Numbered from the stretch's first letter, positions 21,095 through 31,925 are shown. The stretch: 61,228 nt of DNA from Hyphodiscus hymeniophilus (GCA_016508695.1 VNKQ01000023.1:1-61228); one strand, 5' to 3'. Notes: a model not told the origin generated them from the letters alone. A program made the numbers and translations.

Positions 21095-22789
21095 TTAAGG
21101 GTTAAATAATATTAAAGCTAATATATTAGCCATACTTAATCATTCTTGGGGTATAAATATAAATAATACTATTATTAAAGTTAATAAAGATATTGTAATA
21201 GTTAAAGAACTAGATAAAGTAATATTATTTAATTTAAATATTAACTTTTTAAATAAAATATTTTCTTTAGTAATGTTACCGTGAAAATCTATATCTTTAA
21301 ACGCACTATTTACTTTGTATATTGGTTCGTAAAAGAAAACTTCTTTTACAATATTTAAATAATAAACGGCACTAATTACACTAGTCAATATTGCAATTAA
21401 AGTAAGAAAAACATAACCACTATCTAAAGCAGCACTTAAAACCATTTGTTTAGCAAAAAATCCTATAAGAGGTGGTATACCTACAAAAGAAAATATTGTT
21501 ATAGCTAAACTTAATGCTAAAAAAGGATTTATGTAAAAATATCCCTTCAATTGGCTAATTAATTGTATAGGTGAATTCTTTTTATCTAGTAATTGTTTAT
21601 ATTCTTCACTTTTATTTACAAAATAATAAAGAGAATAACCAATACTTATTAATATAATAAAAGCATTTAAATTACTGATAGAATATTGCATTAAATAGAA
21701 TATAAATGCTTGAATAGACTCTATACTATTAATACTTAGAGCTAATAATATAAAACCTACGTGTGAAATAGTACTATACGCAAACAATCTTTTTATTCTA
21801 AATTGAGTTAAACCAAGTACTGTACCTATTATTAATGAAAGTAATGAACTAACTAATAAACTTGATGTTCAACTAAATTGAAAGGCAAATAAAGAATTGC
21901 TTGTATAATGTACCAATTCTAAGAAAAATACAAATATTGAAATTTTTGCTACTATAGCTACAAACGTTGTTACAATTGTAGGAATAGCATCATAAACATC
22001 TGGAGATCAGAAGTGGAAAGGAGCGGCACTAACTTTAAATAAAAAACCTACGCTTAATATAAGTAAGGAGAAATTTATATAATGTGATTTATATCAATAT
22101 AATATAGTGTTATCCGCAGGTATACCACCAATATCACTTAAACTTGTTATAACATATACACCATCCAAGTTAGTAGTACCTGAATTAGCATATAATAAAC
22201 TTGTACCTAAAAGTATAAAACAAGAACTTAAACCTCCTAATAAAAAATACGTTAAACCACCACTAGTAGCTAATTCTGAATTACGATATAATGTACTAAG
22301 TAAATATAACCCATAACTTTGTAGTTCTATCGATAAAAAAATAGAAACCAAATCACTAGTTGATACTAAAAATACAGCACCAGTTATGATAAATAATAAA
22401 ATTAATGGGTATTCGATTATTTTAAATTGTTCTCCCATTTTATCTACTATTTTTGTTCTATAATAAAGGAAATTATATAAAAATAATTTTCTTATTGAAG
22501 AATAATCAGCTACTCAAACTTTTCTAGGATAAAAACTAGTTAGTTGTAATATAACTGCGCTAATTAAAAAGATAAAAATTTGAAATATTTGTGTCGTACT
22601 AGTAGTATGGAATAAACCACCATATAGACCAATACCCCTGTCCAGATACGAAATATACAAGCTAGCAATAGCAACTGAAGAAGAATAAAGTAAAACTATT
22701 ATAGCTACTCTACTAAAAAGTATAGATTTGTCTCGTCTTAAAGTGACGGCATTAGATAATAATAAAAATAATATAGAAAAAATAATCAT
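21095..22789 (-). CDS. nad2: NADH dehydrogenase subunit 2
   Basis: 564 residues, ATG at 22789 to TAA at 21095-21097, joined across UGA-Trp codons. Complex I antiporter-like subunit; the N-terminal AVTLRRDKSILFSRVAI, the SIELQSYGLYLL segment and IGFFAKQMVLSAAL are characteristic of fungal Nad2. Only three bases separate its stop from the nad3 ATG, the tight nad2-nad3 pair typical of ascomycetes. Confidence 0.94.
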
Positions 22790-22790
22790 G

Positions 22791-22935
22791 TAAAGAATAA
22801 AAGATTCGAACTTTTATATTATTTATTATGAAGGATTTGCTTTAGTATGCCTTACTTCTTGCTTCGCATGAAAGCAAAGTAGTAAAGCATGAGAGCAATA
22901 TAATAAAAATTGCTTTACCATTAAGCTAATCCTTT
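22791..22935 (-). pseudogene. tRNA-like sequence interrupted by a GC cluster
   Basis: The ends pair as a seven-base acceptor (AAAGGAT/ATTCTTT), followed by a good D arm (GCTT, AATGGTA, AAGC) and a T arm with TTCGAAT, one base from the nad2 start codon. Between D and T arms lie about 100 bases, including a GC-rich palindromic cluster at 22836-22895, instead of a normal anticodon arm. No convincing anticodon can be assigned (loops giving UAU or AUU are weak). All 20 amino acids are covered elsewhere, so this may be a dead tRNA kept as a processing signal for nad2. Confidence 0.5.
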
Positions 22936-23050
22936 TGGATTATAAGGAATATTAATCAATTAAAATTATAAATTATCCATTTAACCGTTGTCTAAAATGA
23001 TAAGGTACATGGATAATAAAAGTGTAATCTTGCTCTAGAAGTATGCAAGG

Positions 23051-23072
23051 CTTGCTACGCACGCGTAGCAAG
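23051..23072. repeat. Short palindromic GC cluster
   Basis: CTTGCTACGC-ACGCGTAGCAAG inverted repeat just downstream of nad4, preceded by a related fragment CTTGCTCTAGAAGTATGCAAG. Confidence 0.8.
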
Positions 23073-23083
23073 AAATATGTATA

Positions 23084-24553
23084 TTAGCTTATATTACTAT
23101 ATATTAAAAATGAAACTGAATAATGTAAACCATCTAAAATTGGAGCAGGGTAAATACCTAGTATTACAGTTAGCATTACTAATGTTAATAATATAAGAAA
23201 TTCACGTTTATTAACATCACTTATACTAGCTTCAAAGAATTTACTAAATGATCCACCAAAAACTATTCTATTAAACATATAAATAGTATATGCAGCAGAG
23301 AATACAATAGAAGAACTAGCAAAGACACCTAATAAAGGTAATCTTTCAAATACACCGTAAAGTGACATAAATTCCCCTACGAAATTTAAAGTAAGAGGAA
23401 CACCACAATTACCTAAACATAATATAAAGAATAATATAGAAAATAAAGGCATCATTTGAGCCATACCTTTATAAAAACTAATTAATCTAGTTCCAGATCT
23501 ATCATATAAAACACCCCCTGCACAAATAAATAGACCACTTGAAACAAACCCATGAGCTAAACCTAAGGCTATACCACCTTCTATTCCTTGTATTGTATTA
23601 CTAAAGACACCTATAAGATATACAGCTGCATGAGATACAGAACTATAAGCTATAAGTTCTTTAACGTCTATAGTTCTTAAAGTACTTAAACTAGCATATA
23701 TTATAGTTATTACACCTATAAGGTAAATTATATAAGTATAATCTAAAGAAGCTTTTGGTAACAAAGCTAATATAAGTCTGAATATACCATATAAACTTAA
23801 TTTTAAAACTATGGCAGCTAAAATTATACTACCACCTAAAGGTGATTCAACATGAGCTTTTAATAATCAAGTATTTAAAAATATAGTAGGTGTTTTTACT
23901 GCAAATGCTATAAATATCCCATAAAATAAAAATAGTTGTGTAGAATAATTAAAATTAGTTTTATATAAAGCATCAAAATCTGTAGTTCCCATTATTGAAG
24001 ACATAGTTAATATAGATAGTAATAAGAATAATGAACCTAATAATGTATATAAAAATAAGTAAAAACTAGCTCTTACTTTATTACTTGATCCAAATAAACC
24101 TATTAATATAAATAAAGGTGGTAAAATACTTTCGAAAAATATATAGAATAATAATATATCTAGCACTAAGAAAACTGCTAATAATAAAGTTTCTAATAAT
24201 AAAATGATTATAACATATGATCTTACATTTTGATTAATGGATGTTCAATTACTCAGTAAAGCTATGGGACTTATTATAGTTGTTAATAAAACAAAATAGA
24301 TAGATAATCCATCTAAACCTAAATAAAAATCAAAATAACCTATTTCATGGTATTCTTGAACAAACTGAAATTGATTACTACTAAAATCGAACATTATAAA
24401 TACTATTAGAGAAATAAACAAGTTAATTATAGATGTACTTAAAGCAATGGATTTAATACGCTTAATATTTATATTATTTAATTCGTAAGATATACCTGTG
24501 GATATACTAAAGATACCTAATAAAGGAGTTAATAATAAAATTGAAAGTAACAT
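23084..24553 (-). CDS. nad4: NADH dehydrogenase subunit 4
   Basis: 489 residues, ATG at 24553, TAA at 23084-23086, continuous only with UGA as Trp. Complex I antiporter-like subunit. Visible: the LLFYIFFESILPPLFILIG helix with the conserved Glu, the VKELIAYSSVSHAAVYLIG segment and the long C-terminal helices. The final codons are also found as a relic at 29977-30083. Confidence 0.95.
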
Positions 24554-25001
24554 AAAAAAAGATATAAAATGAACTAATTTCCCTTGGAATTAAGCAAAAT
24601 ACTTAATTTTCTTTTACACTTTACATAACTGTAGTGTATAATAATGCTTGGTGCAAAGCGTGCGGAGCATGCGGAGCTATAAATTATAAAAGCTTTACAT
24701 ACCATTGTATTCTTTTATTTTATTCCTAAAATATTGGTATATAGGGATCAATTATTATGGTGTTTTGCCTAGGCGTCACCTCCCTTATATAGCGTGGTTC
24801 ATATAACATGATCTATACAGATGGTCATGGAACTAATAAAAGGAAATATCAATTAAATAACAGATTATTCTAACATCTAACCAACTGTCTAAGACGGAAT
24901 TTATTGCTACGTACCTTTGAGTGCTTCATGCGAAGCAAGAAGTGAGGCACTAAAAACCAAAGATTCATTAAATTATAATTTGTATTAAATTGATTTTTTT
25001 T
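24554..25001. other. cob/trnC-nad4 intergenic region
   Basis: Contains the 177-nt element, a GC cluster at about 24903-24950 (GCTTCATGCGAAGC words) and AT-rich filler. No ORF supported. Confidence 0.6.
24675..24851 (-). ncRNA. 177-nt structured element, copy A (upstream of nad4)
   Basis: Twin of 30291-30467 with the same length and about 93% identity. The predicted stem TATAT-AGGGA with TCCCT-TATATA is kept in both copies by paired substitutions. It contains the palindrome GCCTAGGC within a GGTG/CACC hairpin. It ends about 120 bases before the nad4 start and abuts a GC cluster at 24650-24674. Possible roles are a transcript-processing or leader RNA; this is inference. Confidence 0.5.
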
Positions 25002-25074
25002 TATTCTTATCTAAGACTTGAACTTAGACCTAGATATCTGCAATATCCTACTCTACCATTAAGTTAATAAGAAT
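25002..25074 (-). tRNA. trnC: tRNA-Cys (GCA), trnR-like body
   Basis: Perfect acceptor ATTCTTA/TAAGAAT, anticodon stem GGATA/TATCT with loop TTGCAGA giving GCA, and T stem TCTAAG/CTTAGA. The location right after cob is the usual place for trnC. The body is about 80% identical to trnR(UCU) at 31853-31925, with most changes around the anticodon, suggesting descent from a duplicated trnR. A second GCA tRNA exists at 19490-19559. Confidence 0.85.
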
Positions 25075-25199
25075 TTATTAATAAATATATTTATAAAATA
25101 AAAGTATTTATTACTAAAAATAGCCAAAATAGATTACAAGCCCACAAAAGCTGTCTTATTAACACTAAGACAGCTATTACTAAAGTAGTAGGTCTATTT

Positions 25200-26369
25200 T
25201 TAATAACTTAAAGTAGGTTTATTACTAAGATCAATTAAACTATTCTCAATTAAACTAACAAGAGGCACTATTATTAAGAAATGACTGAAATAAATTACTG
25301 TACTTATTTGTCCAAATTCTATAAAAGGTGATTCTACGTGTTTAGCACCTAAAATCATTAAAACTAAGAAATTAGCCACAAATATATAAAAAGCTATTTT
25401 ACTTAAAGGTCTAAATTGTATACCTCTACTTCTACTTAAATCAGTAAATGGCATAGCTAATATAATTAAAATAGCGCTAAGCATAGCAATAACACCTAAT
25501 AATTTGTTAGGTATACTTCTTAATATAGCATAGAATGGTAAAAGATATCATTCCGGAACTATAGCAGGTGGAGTTTGCATAGGGTTAGCCACAACATAAT
25601 TTTCACTATCACCTAAAACATTAGGCATAAAGAATACGAATACACTTAATATAATTATAAATATAAATATAGTAATTAAATCTTTGAAAAGGAAATAAGG
25701 TGCAAAAGGTAATCTATCATAGTTACCAGAAACACCTAAAGGGTTACCCGATCCTGCGCTATCATGTAATGCAATTAAATGCATTAAAACTAGAGCAGCT
25801 AATACAAAAGGTAAAACAAAATGTAATGCGAAAAATCTGTTTAATGTAGCATTATTTACAGAAAAACCACCCCATAAAAATTCTACTATGTCTTGTCCGA
25901 TTCATGGTATTGCACTCATAAGATTAGTAATAACTGTAGCACCTCATAATGACATTTGTCCATAAGGTAAAACATAACCCAGGAAAGCTGTAACAATCAT
26001 TAATAAAAATATAACTGTACCTAATGTTCAAACTAATGTTCTTGGTGATCTATATGATCCATAATAGAATCCTCTACCCATATGTAAGTATACTAAAAAG
26101 AAAAAGGCTGAAGCAGTATTACTGTGTAAATAACGTATTAATCAACCATTATTTACATCACGCATAATATGTTCTATAGAATTAAAAGCTTCTAATACAC
26201 TAGGATTATAATGCATAGCTAAAGTTACACCTGTTACTATTTGTATAACTAAACAAAAAGCTAATAAAGAACCAAAATTTCATAAATAACTTAAGTTAGA
26301 TGGTTGTGGTGAATCGATTACGTAAGAATTAACCAATTTTAATAAAGGATGACTTTTAAAAATTCTCAT
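25200..26369 (-). CDS. cob: Cytochrome b
   Basis: 389 residues, ATG at 26369, TAA at 25200-25202. Eight-helix core of complex III. The heme-ligand region (HSNTASAFFFLVYLHMGRG), the ef-loop motif PPAIVPEWYLLPFYAILRS (the PEWY motif, Trp as UGA) and the second helix with paired His are readable. No intron, whereas fungal cob often has several. Followed by trnC, a common ascomycete neighbour. Confidence 0.96.
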
Positions 26370-26506
26370 TTTTTTTTCTATTTAAATTTAATATTTTTTT
26401 TTAGATGTCTTGCATACTACTTTCCTTCATGCATATTTCTTGCTTCATGCATAAGCAATAAATAATAAATTATCTAGTAGTTTAATTTAACTTTAAAGAT
26501 ATGTTT

Positions 26507-26532
26507 TTCTTGCTCCGCACGCGTAGCAAGAA
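26507..26532. repeat. Short palindromic GC cluster
   Basis: TTCTTGC-TCCGCACGCG-TAGCAAGAA, nearly perfect inverted repeat between cob and orf292. It is one of a set with the core CTACGCACGCGTAG also at 13696, 19116, 23051 and 39208. Confidence 0.8.
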
Positions 26533-26553
26533 ACTTATATCTAAATAATGCAT

Positions 26554-27432
26554 TTATCTTCCTTGTAGATATTTAAGAATAGCACACTCTGCAGTTATAC
26601 GTGTTTTTATATATCCATTTTTAACCTGCTCTTTAACCCCTTCTGGCGCGTTAGGGTCGTTATTAATTGCATCAACAAGACTTTTCATTTCTTTTGGTGT
26701 TAGACTTACAACACCTTCATGAGCAGGTAATTTACTTATACCCGTTGGATGATAACGAACATTATTTTTTCTATTATATTCAGCTAAAATTTCTAGTTTT
26801 CTTATACCCGAATTTCTAAGTGCTTGTTGTTCTATAAGTCTTTGTTGTTCTCTAAGTCTTTGTTGTTCTTCAAGTGCTTGTTGTTCTCTAAGTGCTTGTT
26901 GTTCTCTAAGTCTTTGTTGTTCTTCAAGTGTTACTAAAGTTCTCGGACGCGATCCTTCGCTTTTTCCCATTGAACGACGAAGCTTCTCTCTTCTAACTGC
27001 ATCAGGGTCATCCACAGGGAAAGTAATATTTCTTTCAAGTATAGCCATAATTTCGCGTATTTTATATTCATCGTACTTACCATTAATAATCATTTGTCTT
27101 TTTGCTTGGATTTGCTCTTTAGTTAATATATCATCTGGTTTACCTATAGTAGTAAGAGCAACTTCACAGATTTTATGTTGAGTCTTTGATTCTTCAACGT
27201 CCATATCCATAGGATTAGGAAGACTAGGACCAGGTATCATAGTATTAGTTTCATTGGAGGAAGTCGCACAGTAATTTACTGGACTAAATTCGATAGTAGG
27301 CATTTTACTTTTAATGTAACCATCAAAAGTGAATAACCTTACACCATATTTTAGACTCTTATACAATTCAAATACACTAGGTAAATAATTAAATAAATCG
27401 TACATATTAGAATATGTAACTAAACAAGCCAT
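26554..27432 (-). CDS. Unassigned ORF (orf292) with Gln-Glu repeats
   Basis: 292 residues from the ATG at 27432. I do not recognise it. The first 60 residues are mildly hydrophobic; residues about 170-210 hold six or seven imperfect repeats of the type EEQQRLR/EQQALR, a likely coiled coil; the C-terminal part is charged, with a segment resembling a small helical domain (LTPKEMKSLVDAIN). The same frame is open a further 60 codons upstream with no ATG, reaching the nad5 stop at 27623; that extension has a strongly hydrophobic stretch and two UGA-Trp codons. The gene may therefore start on a non-AUG codon with an N-terminal membrane anchor. It lies between nad5 and cob on the coding strand and is intact in both copies. 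Confidence 0.6.
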   Translation of the reverse strand: MACLVTYSNMYDLFNYLPSVFELYKSLKYGVRLFTFDGYIKSKMPTIEFSPVNYCATSSNETNTMIPGPSLPNPMDMDVEESKTQHKICEVALTTIGKPDDILTKEQIQAKRQMIINGKYDEYKIREIMAILERNITFPVDDPDAVRREKLRRSMGKSEGSRPRTLVTLEEQQRLREQQALREQQALEEQQRLREQQRLIEQQALRNSGIRKLEILAEYNRKNNVRYHPTGISKLPAHEGVVSLTPKEMKSLVDAINNDPNAPEGVKEQVKNGYIKTRITAECAILKYLQGR

Positions 27433-27622
27433 AAAAAAATAATACGAATTACCTATTGGGTCAAAAGAATCTAAATAATGAACAGATCATACACTACTAA
27501 TAGCGAATCTTATAAGTCAACCAATAGTAAATATAAGTAAAACCCTGGTAACAATTTTACTAGTTAATAAATAGTAAATTAAAAGACCTATGTCACTTCT
27601 TAAAGGTGAAACTTTAGAAGTA

Positions 27623-29617
27623 TTAAATTATGGTTTTATATTGCTTGGCATCCGGAATAATAAAAATGCAATTAAAAAGTGCTAATATAATTAATAATAA
27701 AATACTATTATCAAATATAGTTAAGTAAGGAATTAATATATAAAAAATAAGACCTATTAATATATATAGAGCATAACTAGTTATAACTCCCGTATCTAAG
27801 CTGGCTATATTTTTACTTAAGGTAATTAAACCTTTTTCTAATCCATACGGTCCTAATAATTCCACGCTTCCTTTGTCTAAGACCTTAGTAGTTTGTCCCC
27901 CCAAATTTAAAATAAGACCAGTAATATATTTATTGTAAAACATTTCAATTAAGAAACGTTGATTAAAAAATCCAAATATATTATAACCTAATCTAGTCAA
28001 TTTAAAGTTAATAATAATTTTAGGTATAAATTCTGAAAGGAAAATAGCTATAGTACTAAGAGATACAGTAAAAAAAAAAGGTAATAATTTAAATAAAGTA
28101 GGTACAGCAAATTCAGTATCTAACATTATTTCATGTGTAGGATGTATAAATAAACTATTGTCTGAGAAAAACCCAGAACCTAACCCTATAAATATATCTT
28201 TAGTTATATAACCGAAAAAGATAGAAAAAATAGCCAATATTATTAAAGGTAAACTCATATATATGTCACCTTCATGAGCACCTTTATAATTAACAATTGG
28301 TCCATTAGGATTAGTTAAAAAAGTTAAGTATAATACTTTAACAGAATATAAAGTAGTAAACATAGCACCGATAGTTGCTATAAAGTAAACAACTGTACCA
28401 CTAAAATAAAACTGTCCATAAGCAGACTCTAAAATAAAGTCTTTACTATAGAATCCAGTCATAAAAGGGAAGGCTACTAAGCTAAGACTTGCTATTAACA
28501 TAACAGAATACGTTAAAGGTAAAAATGGTCTTAACCCTCCATATTTCCTGAAGTCCTGATTATCAGCCACAGCATGAATAACGGCACCTGCACCTAAAAA
28601 TAATAATCCTTTATAAAAAGCATGATTAACTAGATGAAATAAGGCTATGTTATATGAAGAAAGACCTACTGCTATTACCATCATTCCCAATTGACTCATT
28701 GTAGAATAAGCAATAACTTTTTTAATATCTTGTTGGAATAAACCTATAAGACTACTAAATACAGTAGTTATAGCCCCTAATCATAAACATAAAATTAGTA
28801 CAGTTGAACTATATTCTATTAGAGGACTTGCACGCATTAGTAGATATACACCAGCTGTAACCATAGTAGCAGCATGTATAAGAGCACTAACAGGTGTAGG
28901 ACCTTCCATAGCCATGGGTAATCAAACATGTAATCCAACTTGAGAACTTTTAGCCATAGCTCCAATTAGTAAACAAATACCTATAATTGTAACAATATTT
29001 TCATTAACAAAAGGTGCTAACGAGAAAACTGTACTATAGTCAATATTACCAAATGATCATAGTATAGCAAACATACCTATAGTTAAAAAACAATCACCCA
29101 CTCTGTTTGTTAAAAAAGCAGACATAGAACTTTGATTTGCTGCTATTCTAGTAAATCAAAAACTTACTAAAAGATATGAACAAATTCCAACTCCTTCCCA
29201 TCCTACAAACATTAATAAAAAATTATTAGCTGTAACAAGTATTATCATCATAAATGTAAATAAACTTAAATAACTAAAAAATCTTTGGTTATGTGGGTCA
29301 TGGCTCATATATCCTATAGAGTATATATGAACCAATGAACTAACTATTAATACGGGTATCAACATGGATACTGTTAAACTATCAAAGTGAAAACCTCATA
29401 AGACATTTAAAGATTCACTATCTATTCATCTAAAAAGGTATATTGATACGGGTATATTGTTTAAACCTACTTCAATAAAAGCAACGATTGCTAATAAAGT
29501 TGTTACAATTACAGATGTACATGTAATTAATTGTGCTCCACTAACTCCGATCTTTCTACCAAAAAAACCGGCAACTATTGATCCTAATAAAGGTAAAGTA
29601 ATTATAGCTAAATACAT
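27623..29617 (-). CDS. nad5: NADH dehydrogenase subunit 5
   Basis: 664 residues, largest proton-pumping subunit of complex I. Diagnostic segments: WEGVGICSYLL, then MAMEGPTPVSALIHAATMVTAG with the key His/Lys region, and HLVNHAFYKGLLFLGAGAVIHA. Several Trp are UGA. It begins inside the nad4L stop codon and ends with TAA at 27623-27625. The copy at 60713 has five instead of six A in a run and is frameshifted there, so this copy should be trusted. Confidence 0.96.
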
Positions 29618-29886
29618 TATTTATATTCTATTGCAATACTTCCTCTTAATCTATAAAAAGCAACTAGAATACCTAAACCAATTGCTGATTCTGCACCAGC
29701 TATAGCTATTATATATATAGCATATGTTTGGCCTAATATATCATCAAAGCTAAGTGAACTTATCAATATTAAGAATGTAATAGCTAATAGCATTATTTCT
29801 ATTGAAATAAGCATTAATATTATATTTTTTCTATTTAACACGAAACCTAATATTCCGATCAAAAATAGTATTAAGGATAAATTCAT
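29617..29886 (-). CDS. nad4L: NADH dehydrogenase subunit 4L
   Basis: 89 residues with three membrane helices, including the helix with the conserved acidic residue (ISIEIMLLAI). Complex I proton-pumping module. The last base of its TAA stop is the A of the nad5 ATG, the one-base overlap typical of ascomycete mitochondria, implying a shared transcript and coupled translation. Confidence 0.95.
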   Translation of the reverse strand: MNLSLILFLIGILGFVLNRKNIILMLISIEIMLLAITFLILISSLSFDDILGQTYAIYIIAIAGAESAIGLGILVAFYRLRGSIAIEYK

Positions 29887-29976
29887 TGTATATTTTTTTT
29901 TAATTTAATAATTTTGTTTTTTTTTCCGTTGTGTGGTATGAAATAACTTAGTGATAAGTCTACATATAAATATACG

Positions 29977-30083
29977 TATATTACTATATATTAAAAATGA
30001 AACTGAATAATGTAAACCATCCCAAATTGAAGCAAGGTAAATACCTAGTATTACAGTTAACATTACTAATTTAAGTAATATAG
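29977..30083 (-). pseudogene. nad4: Relic of the nad4 3' end
   Basis: The first 85 or so bases match 23089-23173, the last codons of nad4, with about five substitutions; the match then decays. The nad4 stop codon is not preserved. Together with the element at 30291-30467 it mirrors the order element-then-nad4 at 24851-23084, so it looks like the remnant of a duplicated nad4 locus whose body was deleted. Confidence 0.8.
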
Positions 30084-30227
30084 AAAACTCTAATATCTAA
30101 ATTATAATGTAACGATAGGGTATAATCTACCTGTATGTATTACAAAAAATAATAAAGCAATTTTGAGCTATTATTTATATACCTCGGATTTATAATATAC
30201 CGTTTAATTAAAACGGTAAACAAGCAA

Positions 30228-30290
30228 CCAGCCTTACTTCTTGCTTCATGCTTCGCAAGAAGTATGCATGAAGCAAAGTAGTATGCATGG
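30228..30290. repeat. GC-rich palindromic cluster
   Basis: CTTCTTGCTTCATGCTTCGC and GAAGTATGCATGAAGCAAAG hairpins, directly adjoining the 177-nt element copy B. Confidence 0.7.
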
Positions 30291-30467
30291 AGCTATAAAT
30301 TATAAAAGCTTTACATACCATTGTATTTTTCTCTTTTATGCCTGAAATATTGGTATACTGGGATCAATTATTACGGTGTTTTGCCTAGGCATCACATCCC
30401 ATGTATAGCGTGGTTCATATAACATGATCTATACAGATGGTCATGAAACTAATAAAAGGAAATATCA
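30291..30467 (-). ncRNA. 177-nt structured element, copy B (downstream of nad1)
   Basis: Exactly as long as the element at 24675-24851 and about 93% identical (13 differences by hand alignment, no gaps). A stem formed around GGGA/TCCC shows two compensatory changes between the copies (A-U to U-A, and U-A to C-G). It also contains the palindrome GCCTAGGC and a conserved hairpin ATCT-GTAT-AGAT. I do not recognise the family, and the transcribed strand is assumed from its neighbours. Adjacent to a GC cluster at about 30228-30290. Confidence 0.5.
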
Positions 30468-31565
30468 TTATAATAAAAAAATATTACTAGGTATTATTTC
30501 AAAACTATATAGTATACAAGGTACTAAAATAACAAAAGCAATTACTATAGGTAATAATATAGTTCAACAGAAAGACATTAATTGATCAAAACGTATTCTA
30601 GGAAATGAAGCTCTAGCTCATATAAAAATAAAGATCATTATACATGATTTTATACCTAAGCTTAAACCATAAAATAAACCCTCTATTAAAGAACTTGAAA
30701 ATAATAAATTTTCATGTGGAGCAATATATAGATTTTTTATGTAATATTCAAAATCAACGTATTCGATTAAAAAAAATAAAGAAGGCACATAATCGTATAA
30801 ATAACCACCTAAAAATAAAATACTAGTTAATATACATATTAGAACAATACTAGCATATTCTGCCAAGAAAAAAAATACAAAAATAACAGCGGCATGCTCT
30901 GTCATAAAACCACTAACAAGCTCTGATTCAGCCTCGGCCAAATCAAAAGGAGCTCTATTGGTTTCGGCTACAGATCCTATGAAGAATATGATAAACACGG
31001 GAAATAAAGGTACTATAAATCATATAGCTCTTTGAGCTTCTATATTAACAGTAAGATTTAAACTACCCGTTAACATTACAACAAGTAATATAGCAGAACT
31101 TAAAATTAACTCGTAACTTATTAACTGTGCAGTACTTCTAAGTGATCCAAGAAAAGCATATTTACTATTAGCACTTCAACCTGCTAATAATATACCATAT
31201 GTGGATAAAGAAGAAACAGCTAACATGTATAAAATCCCTAAATTAAAATCACTTAAAGCTAATCCAGGTCCATATGGTATAACTAAATAACCTAATAATG
31301 AAAATATTAAAGTAATAATAGGACCAAGAAAAAATAAGACCAAATTGGCTTGCGTAGGTGAAACATATTCTTTTAAAAGAAGCTTTAAAGCATCAGCAAA
31401 CGCTTGTAAAAGACCATAATATCCTACAATATTTGGACCTAACCTTCTTTGCATACTAGCCATTGTTTTCCTTTCAGCCACAGTTACATAAGCCACCGTT
31501 AATAAAACCGGCACAGTAACTAATAAAACTTCTATTATTGAAATCAAAGTAGGTAAATATAACAT
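30468..31565 (-). CDS. nad1: NADH dehydrogenase subunit 1
   Basis: 365 residues, ATG at 31565 to TAA at 30468-30470. Quinone-module subunit of complex I with about eight membrane helices. Diagnostic segments include TVAERKTMASMQRRLGPN near residue 30 and the loop ETNRAPFDLAEAESELVSGF. Trp is encoded by UGA at several points (for example LAGW and FIWARASF). Its stop is directly followed by the 177-nt repeated element. Confidence 0.95.
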
Positions 31566-31664
31566 TTTTATTTTTTTTAATCAACATTTAATAAAAAGCA
31601 ATAGTTAAATAAGTTTTTACTAAATATTAGATTAATAATAACTTTAAATAACTTTAATTTCATG

Positions 31665-31742
31665 CTCCTTGTTTATGCCTTACTTCTTGCTTCATGCTTC
31701 GCAAGAAGTATGCATGAAGCAAAATAGTAAGCATGCAGCATG
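31665..31742. repeat. GC-rich palindromic cluster
   Basis: Nested inverted words around CTTGCTTCATGC, TTCGCAAGAAG and GCATGAAGCAA form a double hairpin between nad1 and trnR. Same family as the clusters at 30228, 35382, 38610 and 40715. Confidence 0.7.
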
Positions 31743-31852
31743 AAATATAAAAAAAATATCTAAGTTACTTATTATTAATTTAATGACTATTATGATAACA
31801 TATATAATATTTAATATTAGTGTTTTTTTTTTACTATATATTAACCAAAATA

Positions 31853-31925
31853 AATTCTTATCCAAGACTTGAACTTGGATCCAAATATTAGAAGTATTCT
31901 GCTCTACCATTGAGCTAATAAGAGT
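31853..31925 (-). tRNA. trnR: tRNA-Arg (UCU)
   Basis: Anticodon stem GAATA/TATTT with loop CTTCTAA gives UCU, reading AGR arginine codons. T arm TCCAAG/CTTGGA with TTCAAGT. The acceptor has one mismatch. About 58 of 72 bases match the trnC at 25002-25074 by hand alignment. Confidence 0.9.

Noticed and set aside
22107..22316. Plus-strand ORF antisense to nad2 (copy at 55198-55407)
   Set aside because: Antisense shadow in a gene with strong family motifs on the other strand.
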